A DNA stretch of 39,920 bases from Candidatus Methylomirabilota bacterium (GTDB taxonomy: Bacteria; Methylomirabilota; Methylomirabilia; Rokubacteriales; CSP1-6): contig DASTFB010000127.1 in the NCBI GenBank assembly GCA_035709005.1, positions 1-39,920 of the forward strand, in the 5' to 3' direction. Position 1 is the first letter of the stretch. Every line of letters starts with the position of its first letter. Below, piece by piece: positions 28,182 through 36,221 of the stretch. Below the pieces are notes generated by a model. The model saw nothing but the letters and a program-made list of their open reading frames with translations, was not told the origin of the DNA and ran no database searches. The translations under genes and the position numbers were made by a program.

Positions 28182-28943
28182 ATGACAACGGTGGTCGGTG
28201 TGTTCAGGGACAGCGAAGCGGCGAAACGGGCTGCGGATGGTCTGGCGGCGCTCGGTCTGCGGCGGGACAGGATCACGGTGTTGTTCCCCGGGGAGCACGA
28301 GCGACTCCACAGCGAGGTTCCCACGACGGCGGGCGAGCCGCCAGGGGTCGGTACGGCCCTGGGCGGCGTCGTGGGTGGCGCGACCGGAGCCTCAGCCGGG
28401 GTGCAGGCGGGTGCCCTCATCGGCGTCTTCGTCCCGGGGATCGGGCCGGTGTTCGCCCTTGGAGCGCTGGGCGCCCTCCTCCTGGGGGCAGCGGGAGCCG
28501 CGGTGGGCAAGGCCTTCGACAACGCCCCCGAGGGCGTGCCGATGGACGAGCTCTTCGTCTATGAAGAGCTGCTCGGGCAGGGGCAGGCGCTGGTGATCGC
28601 CCTGCCCGAGGACGAGACGCAGGCCGAGCTGATCCGGCAGCGCCTCGCCCAGGCCGGCGCCGAGGCTCTCGATAACGCTCGGCATCGCTGGTGGCTGGGC
28701 CTGCGTGAGACCGAAGCGCATTCCTACACGGCCGAGGGCGGTGATTTCACGCGCGACGAGGCCGACTATCGTCTGGGCTTCGAGGCCGCGCTCGGAATCG
28801 GGCGTGGAGCGGCCTACGGTGACGTCATCGATGAGCTCCGGAGTCGCTATCCCGAAGCCTATAGCCGCCCGGCCTTTCAGCGCGGGTACGAGCGGGGGCT
28901 GCGCCACGCCGCCGCCCGACGGCAGACGCGTCGGGTCGCCTGA
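28182..28943 (+). CDS. YflT-like stress protein with hydrophobic glycine-rich core
   Basis: A 253-residue protein. The first 45 residues (TTVVGVFRDSEAAKRAADGL) form the ferredoxin-like fold of general stress protein 17M/YflT. Residues about 55-130 are very Gly/Ala-rich and hydrophobic (ALGGVVGGATGASAG and GPVFALGALGALLLGAAG), typical of glycine-zipper membrane segments. The next part, ALVIALPEDETQAELI, looks like a second half of the fold. The tail after residue 190 has DYRLGFEAALG and FQRGYERGLRHA. The ATG at 28182 is chosen because homology begins there; an ATG at 28128 overlapping the upstream stop is an alternative. Confidence 0.72.
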   Translation: MTTVVGVFRDSEAAKRAADGLAALGLRRDRITVLFPGEHERLHSEVPTTAGEPPGVGTALGGVVGGATGASAGVQAGALIGVFVPGIGPVFALGALGALLLGAAGAAVGKAFDNAPEGVPMDELFVYEELLGQGQALVIALPEDETQAELIRQRLAQAGAEALDNARHRWWLGLRETEAHSYTAEGGDFTRDEADYRLGFEAALGIGRGAAYGDVIDELRSRYPEAYSRPAFQRGYERGLRHAAARRQTRRVA

Positions 28944-28960
28944 AACCGTCAGGAGGACAC

Positions 28961-29266
28961 ATGACATCGTGGGTCCGGGAAGTCGTCGACACACTGCCCT
29001 TCGAGCGCCGACGCAACGTCTCGACGATGCCGTACGGCGCCGGGGGCCTCGTGATGCTGGCCCTGGCCGTGGGAGCGGGGCTCATGTACCTGTTCGACCC
29101 CGAGCTCGGCGCCCGCCGCCGATCCCGGCTGCTCACGCTCCTCGATGATCTCGGACGCCGCTCCAGCGGGTTGCTGGGAGGCGCCTCCCGCGACGTTCTC
29201 GGTGGGGGCGCCCGCCGGCTGGGGGTGGTCCGCCGGGCTAGCCGCCCGGAAGCTCAATCACCCTGA
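28961..29266 (+). CDS. small single-span membrane protein
   Basis: A 101-residue protein with one membrane span (about residues 27-45, GLVMLALAVGAGLMYLF) followed by FDPELGARRRSRLL. The span followed by FDP and a basic stretch recurs in small membrane proteins of many GC-rich bacteria, function unknown. A perfect AGGAGG site lies five bases before the ATG, and the gene follows the YflT-like gene by 17 bases, so the two are probably co-transcribed and may act together at the membrane in stress. Its end overlaps the convergent metallophosphoesterase by 29 bases. Confidence 0.7.
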   Translation: MTSWVREVVDTLPFERRRNVSTMPYGAGGLVMLALAVGAGLMYLFDPELGARRRSRLLTLLDDLGRRSSGLLGGASRDVLGGGARRLGVVRRASRPEAQSP

Positions 29267-29960
29267 AAGGCGGGCGCTCCGGAAACACCCGCTGGAGCAC
29301 GGGCACGGCGACGTTGTACACGGGAATGTCGCCCCGGGTGCGTCCGTCGGGGCTGCCCTGATGCGCGTGTCCGTGCATCACCGCGGTGACCGAATACCGG
29401 GTGAGAGGTTCCTCCAGGCGGCTCGAGCCGAGAAACGGCAGGAGCTCGGGCGCCTCCCCCTTCGTCGTCGCCTCGATCGGTGAGTAGTGGAGGAGCGCGA
29501 CCTTCTGCTCGCCGGTGAGCTTGGCCAACGCCGACTCCAGCTTCAGGGCCTCGTCGACGGCCTCGCGCACGAAGGCCTTGATGGCCGCTTCGCCCCATGG
29601 CTGCAGCGCGCGGGCGCCGAAGCCGCCCGCAAAGCCCTTCACGCCGGCGAAGCCCACGCCACGCACCTCGACGGATTCACCGTCCAGCACTCGCACGCCG
29701 GCGTCGGCCAGGATCGCCTTCACCGCTTCCGGTCGCCCGGCATCGTAATCGTGATTGCCGAGCACGGCCAGGATGGGGATCTTCACCGCGGCCGTAAGGG
29801 CGCGGGCCAACGCCCGCGCCTCCTCTTCGAGGCCACGATCGGTCAAGTCGCCGCACAGGACCAGCACCTCGGCGGCATCGGCCACCGGCTCCAGGAACCG
29901 GCTGAGCATCTCCGGAGGGTTGCGCGGGCAGTGCAGGTCAGCGACGGCGGCCAGCCGCAT
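29238..29960 (-). CDS. calcineurin-like metallophosphoesterase
   Basis: A 240-residue class III metallophosphoesterase with the complete metal site: DxH (Asp8, His10), GD (Asp38 in CGDLTD), GNHD (Asn69, His70), His158 in LLHYSP and GHxH (His196, His198, His200 in MHGHAHQG). No signal peptide, so it is cytoplasmic. It hydrolyses a phosphomono- or diester; cyclic nucleotides or nucleic acid are possible. Its start lies 23 bases inside the end of the nucleotidyltransferase gene upstream, so the two are translated from one message. It converges on the small membrane-protein gene with a 29-base overlap. Confidence 0.88.
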   Translation of the reverse strand: MRLAAVADLHCPRNPPEMLSRFLEPVADAAEVLVLCGDLTDRGLEEEARALARALTAAVKIPILAVLGNHDYDAGRPEAVKAILADAGVRVLDGESVEVRGVGFAGVKGFAGGFGARALQPWGEAAIKAFVREAVDEALKLESALAKLTGEQKVALLHYSPIEATTKGEAPELLPFLGSSRLEEPLTRYSVTAVMHGHAHQGSPDGRTRGDIPVYNVAVPVLQRVFPERPPFRVIELPGG

Positions 29961-30783
29961 CGCCGTTCTCGCTCGGATCCTGGATGGTCGGCGTCGGAGC
30001 TTCGATCGCCGCCGTCCACTCCGCGACGTCGTTCGCGGTCATCGTGCCACCGGGCAGCAGACGCGCGTCCCGATAGCCCAAGCTCTCCACGTCGACCAGG
30101 TACTGGGCCCGGGACAGCAGGGTGCCGCAACAGATCCGGTCGGCGGGGCCGGCCGTGCACCATTCTTCCGTCAACCGGCCCATCAGATAGGCCATGGTCC
30201 AGGCGGGGATGCGCCCGCGCTCGGAGGGATAGACGAACCCGAAGAGCACGAGGTGGCTCAGCAGCACGCGCCAGTGGCTATCGAACCGCTGCACCAGGCG
30301 CTGCCAATCCAGAGACTCGGCCTGGGCCTGCAACAGGTGTGCGATGTCGGCACCGTCGTACCGTTCGCGCTCCATGATGAAGGCCTTCGACCAGAGCATT
30401 TCTTCCGGCGGGCACAGGCGAGCGGGTACGCCGAGCACGCTGTCGTCGACCGCGTAGTCGAACCACCCGTCGTCCACCTGGACGAAGCCGTTGCCCGAGC
30501 TGAAGATGATATCGATGGTGTGGTCGCCGGCGAAGCCTTTGCCCAACCAGTGCGGGAACGTCAGCTCGGTGCGGTAACCGGCCGCGGCCAGGGAGTCCAG
30601 CGCCGCCTTCGCATGCCGGGGCCGCACGAAGACGTCCAGGTCTTTCGTGTCACGGAAGATTCCCGTATAGCGCGACAGGGCGTAGGCGCCACCCACCACG
30701 AAGGGCACGCCGGCCGTTTGCAGGGCCCGCAAGGCGGCGACGTAGAAGGCGGTGGGATCCGCCGCGAGGCCGGACGCACTCAT
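29938..30783 (-). CDS. nucleotidyltransferase (AbiEii/MNT-like fold)
   Basis: A 281-residue protein with the polymerase-beta-type nucleotidyltransferase core: VVGGAYALSRYTGIFRDTKDLDVFV, where the helix-capping GG (Gly31-Gly32) is followed by the metal-binding Asp48 and Asp50. A third acidic position probably lies in HTIDIIF. The C-terminal half is helical and has CPPEEMLWSKAFIMERERYDGADI, a stretch frequent in nucleotidyltransferases of this kind. It could modify RNA, protein or a small molecule. It overlaps the metallophosphoesterase gene by 23 bases, suggesting that one enzyme adds and the other removes a nucleotide group; that is inference. Confidence 0.82.
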   Translation of the reverse strand: MSASGLAADPTAFYVAALRALQTAGVPFVVGGAYALSRYTGIFRDTKDLDVFVRPRHAKAALDSLAAAGYRTELTFPHWLGKGFAGDHTIDIIFSSGNGFVQVDDGWFDYAVDDSVLGVPARLCPPEEMLWSKAFIMERERYDGADIAHLLQAQAESLDWQRLVQRFDSHWRVLLSHLVLFGFVYPSERGRIPAWTMAYLMGRLTEEWCTAGPADRICCGTLLSRAQYLVDVESLGYRDARLLPGGTMTANDVAEWTAAIEAPTPTIQDPSENGDAAGRRR

Positions 30784-30822
30784 GAGGACGGAGGGAGTGC
30801 AGGTTCTGTGCCGCCGAGCCGC

Positions 30823-30966
30823 TTACGGATCGCTACAGTCGCGCAGGCTCCCGCACCTCGGGCACAGGATCTTGCATTTCTGCTCTTCCATGCGCTCGCC
30901 GCAGCGCTCGCAGAAGTGCAGCCACTCGATCCGCCCCCCGCCGTGGTCGATGGCCCGGTCGTCCAC
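30823..30966 (-). CDS. 47-residue six-cysteine zinc-ribbon protein
   Basis: A very small protein from a GTG at 30966. Six cysteines (19, 22, 31, 35, 38, 44) lie in FCERCGERMEEQKCKILCPRCGSLRDCSDP, arranged CxxC-x8-CxxxCxxC-x5-C. This compact pattern is known to me from small conserved proteins of several bacterial phyla, role unknown. Zinc binding is likely; an Fe-S cluster is possible. A GAGG element lies seven bases before the GTG. The longer open frame upstream is antisense to the next gene and is not real. The gene sits 39 bases before the nucleotidyltransferase start and could be co-transcribed with it. Confidence 0.65.
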   Translation of the reverse strand: MDDRAIDHGGGRIEWLHFCERCGERMEEQKCKILCPRCGSLRDCSDP

Positions 30967-31032
30967 GGTGGCAGCCTCGCACCGTCCCCCGTCGGAAGTC
31001 AACGACGCCGAGAATGCCGTACACTGAGGCCG

Positions 31033-31530
31033 ATGGCAGAGGCCTGGGACGACCCCGAGTGGCTTCGTCACGTCTTCGAGGAGACTCGGGTGGTGCGGCG
31101 TCCGCTCGCGGGCATCATCGCCGGCTACCACACGCTGCCCTACATCCTGGTCGGGGCGGAGCGGGAGCAGCCCGGGCGCTCCGTGGAGGTCCGGGGCCGG
31201 ATCCGGGTCTCCCCCCGGATGGTGATCACCCCGGGCCGTGATGGCCCCACGTACGGGGAGCTCTTCGGCGAACGCGAGCTGATGCACCACACGCTGCTGG
31301 CGCGCGTCTTCACCTTTCGCTACGCCCCCCGGCTCATGCTGGAGAGCGAAGATCTCCAGATCCGGCGGCAAAGCCGGGGCCCCGAAGACCATCTGCAGCG
31401 GGTGCTCGAGGAATTGGCCCAGCGGGAGATCATCAACACCGGCGTGATCATCACCCCCGACGCCCACTTCTACCCCGTCTCGATCGACCGCTTCATTCGC
31501 GAGATCCTCGATCAGGAGTTCAAGGACTGA
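31033..31530 (+). CDS. conserved hypothetical protein
   Basis: A 165-residue soluble protein that I cannot assign to a named family. It begins MAEAWDDPEWLRHVFEETRV and has the segments PLAGIIAGYHTLPYILVG, RGRIRVSPRMVITP and VIITPDAHFYPVSIDRFI. No signal, membrane span or metal motif is visible. The longer frame upstream is antisense to the nucleotidyltransferase and is rejected. A TACACT -10-like element at 31020-31025 ends seven bases before the ATG, so the mRNA could be almost leaderless. It is ten bases upstream of the glycosyltransferase gene, so co-transcription is likely. Confidence 0.7.
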   Translation: MAEAWDDPEWLRHVFEETRVVRRPLAGIIAGYHTLPYILVGAEREQPGRSVEVRGRIRVSPRMVITPGRDGPTYGELFGERELMHHTLLARVFTFRYAPRLMLESEDLQIRRQSRGPEDHLQRVLEELAQREIINTGVIITPDAHFYPVSIDRFIREILDQEFKD

Positions 31531-31540
31531 CGACGCGCCG

Positions 31541-33034
31541 GTGACGTCCACAGCCGGGCAGGCGTCGTTCGCCGCTGCCTGGGCGCTGCTGGGCGGGCTC
31601 GCGACGCTGGTCGCCTGGCTGGGCTGGCATTCCCGCGGTTGGCCGCTCATCCACGACGCGCCGATCATGCATTACATCGCCTGGCGGATCGGACAGGGCG
31701 ACGCGCCATACCGCGATTTGCTGGACATGAACTTTCCCGGGGTCTACCTGCTCCACGGGGCGCTGCTCTGGCTGGCCGGCGCCGGGGACGTCGCCTGGCG
31801 GCTGTTCGATCTGGCCTTCCTCGCCGCCGGGTGCCTGGCGGTGGCCGTTTTTGCCGCCCCCTGGGGGTGGGTCGCTGCGGTGGGCGGTGGGCTCTTCTTC
31901 GCTCTTTACCACCTGGCCGCGGGTCCCTGGCAGGCTGGTCAACGCGACTTCCTGCTCTGCCCTTTCGTGATCGCGGGTGCGCTCGGCGTCGCGCGCTGGA
32001 TGGAGCGCCGGGCCTCGGCGGCTCCTCTGCTCTGGGGGGGGCTCGCCCTTGGCGCGGGCCTCACCATCAAGCCGCACGCCGCGGTGCTCGGCGTGGCCTT
32101 CAGCATGCTCGTGGCGCGGGCGGCGTGGCGGGCAGGGGGCGGCCTCGCAGACATCCAGGCGCTCGCGATCTACGTTCTGGGCGTGGTGGCGCCCGTGATA
32201 ATCACGGTGTCCTGGGTGGCTGGCCTCGGCGCGCTGCCTGCATGGCGAGCCCTCCTGGCGGACTACCTGCTGCCGCTCTATTCACGTCTGCATCAAGCCG
32301 ATGCGGGGCTGGACCGCTGGTACGCCTGGCTTCCTGTCGGCGCGGGCATCGGCCTCAGCGTGGCCACGGCCCTCGGGACCCGACGGTTCGGCATCCGCCA
32401 TCGCATAGCGCTCCTCGGCCTGGCTTCCGGCCTCATCCATTTCTTCGTCCAGGGTAAGGGCTGGGAGTACCACCTGTATCCGGCGGCAGCCTTCGCCGCC
32501 GTGCTGCTGTTTTCGGAGCTCGAGCCGCTGGTGCGAGCCCGGGCATGGCCGGCCGTGCCGTTGGCGGCGAGCCTGATCCTGGCCGTTGCGCTGCTCGGCA
32601 GCAAAGGCGCCGGCAGCGCGGCTGCGGCGGAAGGTGGCTGGGTGAGCGCCAAGGCCCGGCGCGTGAGCGCCGTCGTCGAGGCGTTGAAGCGCTACCTGGA
32701 GCCCGGCGATCGCGTCCAGGTTCTGGACACCACCGACGGCGGCATCCACGCCTTGCTACGGCTGGGGATCGCTCAGCCGACCCGTTTCCTCTACGACTTC
32801 CACTTCTTCCACGATACCGGGACGCCGGTGGTACGCGCGCTCCGCCGTGAACTGGTGCGCGGCCTCGAGCGCCGGCCGCCCCGGTGCGTGGTCTTCTTCG
32901 CGGGCGGCTGGCCGGCCGGGGGCTGGGAACGGCTCAGCTCGTTCCCGGAGCTGGAGCGGCTGCTCGCCGCGCGGTACCGGGAAGCCGTGCGCGGCGATGG
33001 CTTCATCGTCTATGCGAAGCGAGACGGTACGTAG
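31541..33034 (+). CDS. GT-C-type membrane glycosyltransferase
   Basis: A 497-residue polytopic membrane protein resembling the GT-C/ArnT-PMT group. The first extracytoplasmic loop has HDAPIMHYIAWRIGQGDAPY followed by RDLLDMNFPGVYLLHG, where the acidic residues fit the metal/catalytic loop of this fold. About ten hydrophobic segments follow (for example FFALYHLAAGPWQAGQ and GLALGAGLTIKPHAA). The C-terminal 130 residues are soluble. It should transfer a sugar from a polyprenyl-phosphate donor to a lipid or protein; acceptor unknown. The GTG start is ten bases after the preceding gene. Its last 23 bases overlap the methyltransferase gene. Confidence 0.8.
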   Translation: MTSTAGQASFAAAWALLGGLATLVAWLGWHSRGWPLIHDAPIMHYIAWRIGQGDAPYRDLLDMNFPGVYLLHGALLWLAGAGDVAWRLFDLAFLAAGCLAVAVFAAPWGWVAAVGGGLFFALYHLAAGPWQAGQRDFLLCPFVIAGALGVARWMERRASAAPLLWGGLALGAGLTIKPHAAVLGVAFSMLVARAAWRAGGGLADIQALAIYVLGVVAPVIITVSWVAGLGALPAWRALLADYLLPLYSRLHQADAGLDRWYAWLPVGAGIGLSVATALGTRRFGIRHRIALLGLASGLIHFFVQGKGWEYHLYPAAAFAAVLLFSELEPLVRARAWPAVPLAASLILAVALLGSKGAGSAAAAEGGWVSAKARRVSAVVEALKRYLEPGDRVQVLDTTDGGIHALLRLGIAQPTRFLYDFHFFHDTGTPVVRALRRELVRGLERRPPRCVVFFAGGWPAGGWERLSSFPELERLLAARYREAVRGDGFIVYAKRDGT

Positions 33035-33659
33035 GATCATCCGCGCGTACGACGATCCCGTCGTACGCGCCTACTGTTGGGCCCGATTCGGGATCCTGCG
33101 CCAGCGGTTCCTGGACGAGATCGGCCAGTACCTGCCCGAGGCCGGCCCGGTGCTCGACATCGGCTGCGGATTCGGGCTCTTCTCCCTCTACTACGCCGCG
33201 ACCGGACCGCGGCGTCTTCTTCGCGGCGTGGATGTCGACGGCCGGCGCATCGCGCTGGCTCGCCGCGCGGCCCGTCGCCTGGGGCTCGACAACGTGAGCT
33301 ACGAAGAGGGCGACGCCCGAGATTTCAAGGGCGACGGCGAGATGCAGGCCGCCTACATGCTGGATATCGTCCACCACATCCCGCCTGCCCGCGTGCCGCC
33401 CCTGCTGGCCCAGCTGCGCCGGGCCCTGCCCTCCGGTGGCCGGCTGCTCGTCAAGGACGTGGATACGCAGCCGGCGCCCAAGCGCTGGTTCACGTGGGCG
33501 CTCGACAAGGCCATGGCTCCCCGGGCGGCAGTCCGCTACTGGAGCGCCGAGGAGCTGACAGCGGTCCTCGAAGCGAGCGGGTTTCGCGTCTGGCGCCACC
33601 TGCTCGTCGATCTGCTGCCCTATCCGCACATCCTCTACATCTGCGAGGCGCGCCCGTGA
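33012..33659 (+). CDS. class I SAM-dependent methyltransferase
   Basis: A 215-residue methyltransferase of the Methyltransf_25/31 type. The SAM-binding motif I is PVLDIGCGFGLFSLYYA; GVDVDGRRIALARR is motif II with the acidic residue for the ribose; EEGDARDFKG is the next loop; YMLDIVHHIPP is the motif IV region. The C-terminal part (YWSAEELTAVLEASGF) is typical of small-molecule or lipid methyltransferases. The ATG lies within the end of the glycosyltransferase gene (23-base overlap), so it probably acts in the same envelope-glycolipid pathway. Substrate unknown. Confidence 0.85.
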   Translation: MRSETVRRIIRAYDDPVVRAYCWARFGILRQRFLDEIGQYLPEAGPVLDIGCGFGLFSLYYAATGPRRLLRGVDVDGRRIALARRAARRLGLDNVSYEEGDARDFKGDGEMQAAYMLDIVHHIPPARVPPLLAQLRRALPSGGRLLVKDVDTQPAPKRWFTWALDKAMAPRAAVRYWSAEELTAVLEASGFRVWRHLLVDLLPYPHILYICEARP

Positions 33660-33806
33660 TCGCTGCGGGCCGGCGCCGTACGTGCCTTGTCAACGCTGCA
33701 CCCGCACGCGTGCCAGATCGGCGGCCGATTCCGGAGAACCGAAGAATTCTCGGTCTCTTACGGCGCGGCACCCTCCTTGCTCGAAGGCCGAGCGCGGAGG
33801 TGGCGT

Positions 33807-34400
33807 ATGCAGCGGGTGATGACGTTCGTAGCGCTGTTCCTGCTCGCCTACCCTGCCGTCGTGCACGGGCAGGCCCAGAACAGAGCCCCCGGACCGCCGG
33901 CCCGGGCCGAGCGGCCGGCGGATAGCAGGCCCGGATTCATGGCCAGCGCCGGCCGCGCCATCGTCGATGTGTGGATAACGTCCAAGGCCAAAGCCAAACT
34001 CATCGCCGACAGGCGCATCACCCGAGCCGTCAACGTCGAGACCCACGCCGGGGTTGTCACCCTCCGCGGCAAGGTGGCGAGTCGCGAAGAGAAGCGGCTC
34101 GCCGAGCAGGTGGTCCACGGCACCAGCGGCGTCAGGGCGGTGCGCAGCTCGCTCCAGATCGTGCCCGACTCCCGGCGCAAGAGCGTCGACGCCCGGGACA
34201 AGGACATCACGAAGGATCTCGAAGCCCGGATCGAGCAGGACGCGATGCTCAAGGACGCCGACATCGACGTGCGCTCGGACAATGGCATGGTCACGCTGAC
34301 CGGCTCGGTGTCCAGCGCCCGGGCCAGTGCCCGGGCGCGGGCGCTGGCGCGGGCCACGAGCGGGGTGCAGGGGGTGCGGAACGAGTTGAGGTCGCGGTAG
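33807..34400 (+). CDS. periplasmic protein with two BON domains
   Basis: A 197-residue exported protein. The signal peptide is MQRVMTFVALFLLAYPAVVHG followed by QAQ. Two BON domains follow, roughly residues 45-115 (NVETHAGVVTLRGKVASREE) and 128-197 (IDVRSDNGMVTLTGSVSSA), each with the hallmark VTLxG turn. BON proteins such as OsmY bind membrane phospholipids and protect against osmotic stress. The ATG at 33807 is chosen over the frame start at 33687 because a GGAGG site lies six bases upstream and the signal peptide begins there. It stands alone between the methyltransferase and a convergent gene. Confidence 0.85.
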   Translation: MQRVMTFVALFLLAYPAVVHGQAQNRAPGPPARAERPADSRPGFMASAGRAIVDVWITSKAKAKLIADRRITRAVNVETHAGVVTLRGKVASREEKRLAEQVVHGTSGVRAVRSSLQIVPDSRRKSVDARDKDITKDLEARIEQDAMLKDADIDVRSDNGMVTLTGSVSSARASARARALARATSGVQGVRNELRSR

Positions 34401-34445
34401 CCCGAGCCGCGCGCTAGCTCGGCAGGGACCGGGCGGGCCCGCCGC

Positions 34446-35249
34446 TCACCGCTCCTTGAGCGCCGTCAGCACCTCACCGGCGACACGGGCGATCTCGCCG
34501 ATTCCGCGCTCGGCGATCCCGGTCACGACCGCCCGCTCGTCGGTGAGGCGACCCACCTCGCTGCCCAGCCTGACGATCTCGCTCTGCAGGCTCTCGACCT
34601 CGCGTTTGAGACGGGTCACTTCGCCCGCGGCTTCGTCGGCCCGCTTGCGCAGCTCGTCGCACTCCTGGATCAGCGACGGGATGATATGGTTCACCATGTT
34701 CTTGCTGTCGCGGACCCAGGTCTCGATCTCCTGCCAGGCCTGGGCCACGCTCTCCGTGCTCTCCATGGTCGTCACCTCGGGCATCCGCGCGAAGGCGGCG
34801 CTGGGCTGCGGGGCCGGGACCGACGGCCGGCTCTCCTTCGCCTTCCAGGTCGGCACGATCACGACGGGATGGCGGCGGATGTCTTCCCAGTAATCGAGAG
34901 GCCGTCGGCGGTCCTGGCTCCTCCGCTCGGGGCGATGCGGCTCGGTGATGCGACGCCGCTCGCCCCGGCGGCGGTCCATGAGCACCTGGACTCGGGGATC
35001 ATCGAGAAACTGGTCGCTGACGCGGGCGAAGAGATCGACGGCGTGGCGCGCCACGACGATGAGAAAGCGTACCTGCCTGTCCCGGGCCGGAGCGTCCCGA
35101 TCCGTCACGCTCGTGCGCGTCCGCTGCAGCGTCTCCAGCTTGTGCATCCAGCACACGCCGGAGGTCTCGCGCGGATCGTCGAGCGGGGGCCGGTCCCCGA
35201 TCAGCCCCTCCCGCCCTTCGGAACGGCACCAGGCGCAGACGACTTTCAC
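34446..35249 (-). CDS. modular Cys-motif and coiled-coil protein
   Basis: A 267-residue protein of no named family. The N-terminus, MKVVCAWCRSEGREGLIG with a later GVCWMHK, looks like a small metal-binding knuckle (CxxC...CxxH). The middle is very rich in Arg with DRRRGERRR and ERRSQDRRR, then LDYWEDIRRHPVVIVP. The last 105 residues begin MESTESVAQAWQEIETWVRDS and continue as a coiled coil (EVTRLKREVESLQSEIVRLGSEVG), resembling the small coiled-coil protein at 25925-26308. An internal ATG before MESTES could give a short product. The Cys motif suggests nucleic acid binding or redox sensing, unproven. Confidence 0.7.
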   Translation of the reverse strand: MKVVCAWCRSEGREGLIGDRPPLDDPRETSGVCWMHKLETLQRTRTSVTDRDAPARDRQVRFLIVVARHAVDLFARVSDQFLDDPRVQVLMDRRRGERRRITEPHRPERRSQDRRRPLDYWEDIRRHPVVIVPTWKAKESRPSVPAPQPSAAFARMPEVTTMESTESVAQAWQEIETWVRDSKNMVNHIIPSLIQECDELRKRADEAAGEVTRLKREVESLQSEIVRLGSEVGRLTDERAVVTGIAERGIGEIARVAGEVLTALKER

Positions 35250-35329
35250 GCCAATCCTCCTGATCCACGCGGCGATGAGAACGGAAGAATAGGATCAGTC
35301 GCGAGGAAGGTCAAGCCGGTGAGACGGCA

Positions 35330-35360
35330 ACGGGGCTACGGCAGTGCGCCGTAGCCCCGT
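35330..35360 (-). terminator. terminator hairpin of tRNA-Ala
   Basis: Two 13-base arms (35330-35342 and 35348-35360) pair perfectly around a 5-base loop. Read on the minus strand it lies 10 bases after the tRNA-Ala 3' end. The following bases (TGCCGTCTC) are only mildly T-rich, so termination may be partly factor-dependent. Confidence 0.7.
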
Positions 35361-35369
35361 CGTGAACGC

Positions 35370-35446
<77 letters not shown>

Positions 35447-35458
35447 ACGCGTCGGGTC

Positions 35459-35488
35459 ACGTTACAGGCGCCTCCGAGGCATTGTCAA
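35459..35488 (-). promoter_or_regulatory. promoter of tRNA-Ala
   Basis: On the minus strand a perfect -35 TTGACA (35488-35483) is followed after 18 bases by TAACGT (35464-35459). The predicted RNA start lies about six bases before the tRNA 5' end. Confidence 0.6.
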
Positions 35489-35556
35489 GCCGCGCACGGG
35501 CGTGGTGCGCACGGGCGTGGAGTTGTTGGACCCTGGCGTGCTGTACACAGGGCACC

Positions 35557-35991
35557 ATGACACGGCGCTGCTTCCTGGCGTGCCTCCTCGCGGCCGGATG
35601 TCACCCAGCCCGCCGAGCCGTCCTCGTCGACCCCGCGTCCTACGCCCCGGCGGCAAGCCTGGAGGCGCGAGCCCGCCTGAACGAGGAGGGGCGGCTCGAC
35701 GGGTACGGCGCCTGTCTTCAGTGCGGCGACCGCTGGAACTGGAAGCCCGCTCACACGATCGCGTACGGAGCCGGACAGGGCATGTTCCCGCTGTGCGAGT
35801 ACGACTACTGGCGCCTTCCCGTGGAGCGCGTCGAGGACCACATCCGGAGGCTCGTCCGCGAGTGGAAGGCGCTGACGCCGGACGAGGCCGAGCGCCTGGA
35901 GGAGGACGCGCGGCTGGCGATCGCGGCCATGCGCGCCGAGCGCGGCGCTGCGCAGGGGCGTCGGGGAGCAACCGGGGCGGTTCCGCGCTGA
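35557..35991 (+). CDS. small lipoprotein with incomplete zinc knuckle
   Basis: A 144-residue protein between two tRNA genes. The N-terminus MTRRCFLACLLAAGC has a lipobox (LAAGC, Cys15). The mature part has CLQCGDRWNWKPAHTIAY and then MFPLCEYDYW. This resembles a CxxC...WN...H...FPLCxxCW zinc knuckle found in phage and bacterial proteins, but the fourth cysteine is missing here (Cys80 is followed by Glu-Tyr-Asp). The helical tail has VEDHIRRLVREWKALTPDEAE. Function unknown. If the signal is functional, the protein is anchored on the outside, which is unusual for that knuckle; a cytoplasmic start is not available in frame. Confidence 0.6.
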   Translation: MTRRCFLACLLAAGCHPARRAVLVDPASYAPAASLEARARLNEEGRLDGYGACLQCGDRWNWKPAHTIAYGAGQGMFPLCEYDYWRLPVERVEDHIRRLVREWKALTPDEAERLEEDARLAIAAMRAERGAAQGRRGATGAVPR

Positions 35992-36009
35992 GGCCTTGGC
36001 CGGTGCGCC

Positions 36010-36096
<87 letters not shown>

Positions 36097-36221
36097 GCCT
36101 CGGGCCCGGGCCGCTTTCCAGCATAGCCGATCGCCCGCCCGGGGCGCCCCCCGCGGGCCGCCGTTCTGTGACAGAATGAGCGACGCGGCCCCCCGCGGGT
36201 CGCTCCGCCACGAGGTGCCCG

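Noticed and set aside
29755-31032. Upstream extension of the conserved hypothetical gene on the plus strand
   Set aside because: It is antisense to the nucleotidyltransferase and zinc-ribbon genes; homologous-looking sequence begins only at 31033.
36120-36125. TATGCT as -10 of the tRNA-Leu promoter on the minus strand
   Set aside because: No -35 and no extended TG at the right place; too weak to list as a feature.
36164-36176. TTCTG-TGA-CAGAA inverted repeat before iorA
   Set aside because: Five-base arms only; could be chance in an intergenic region and no matching second site was seen.
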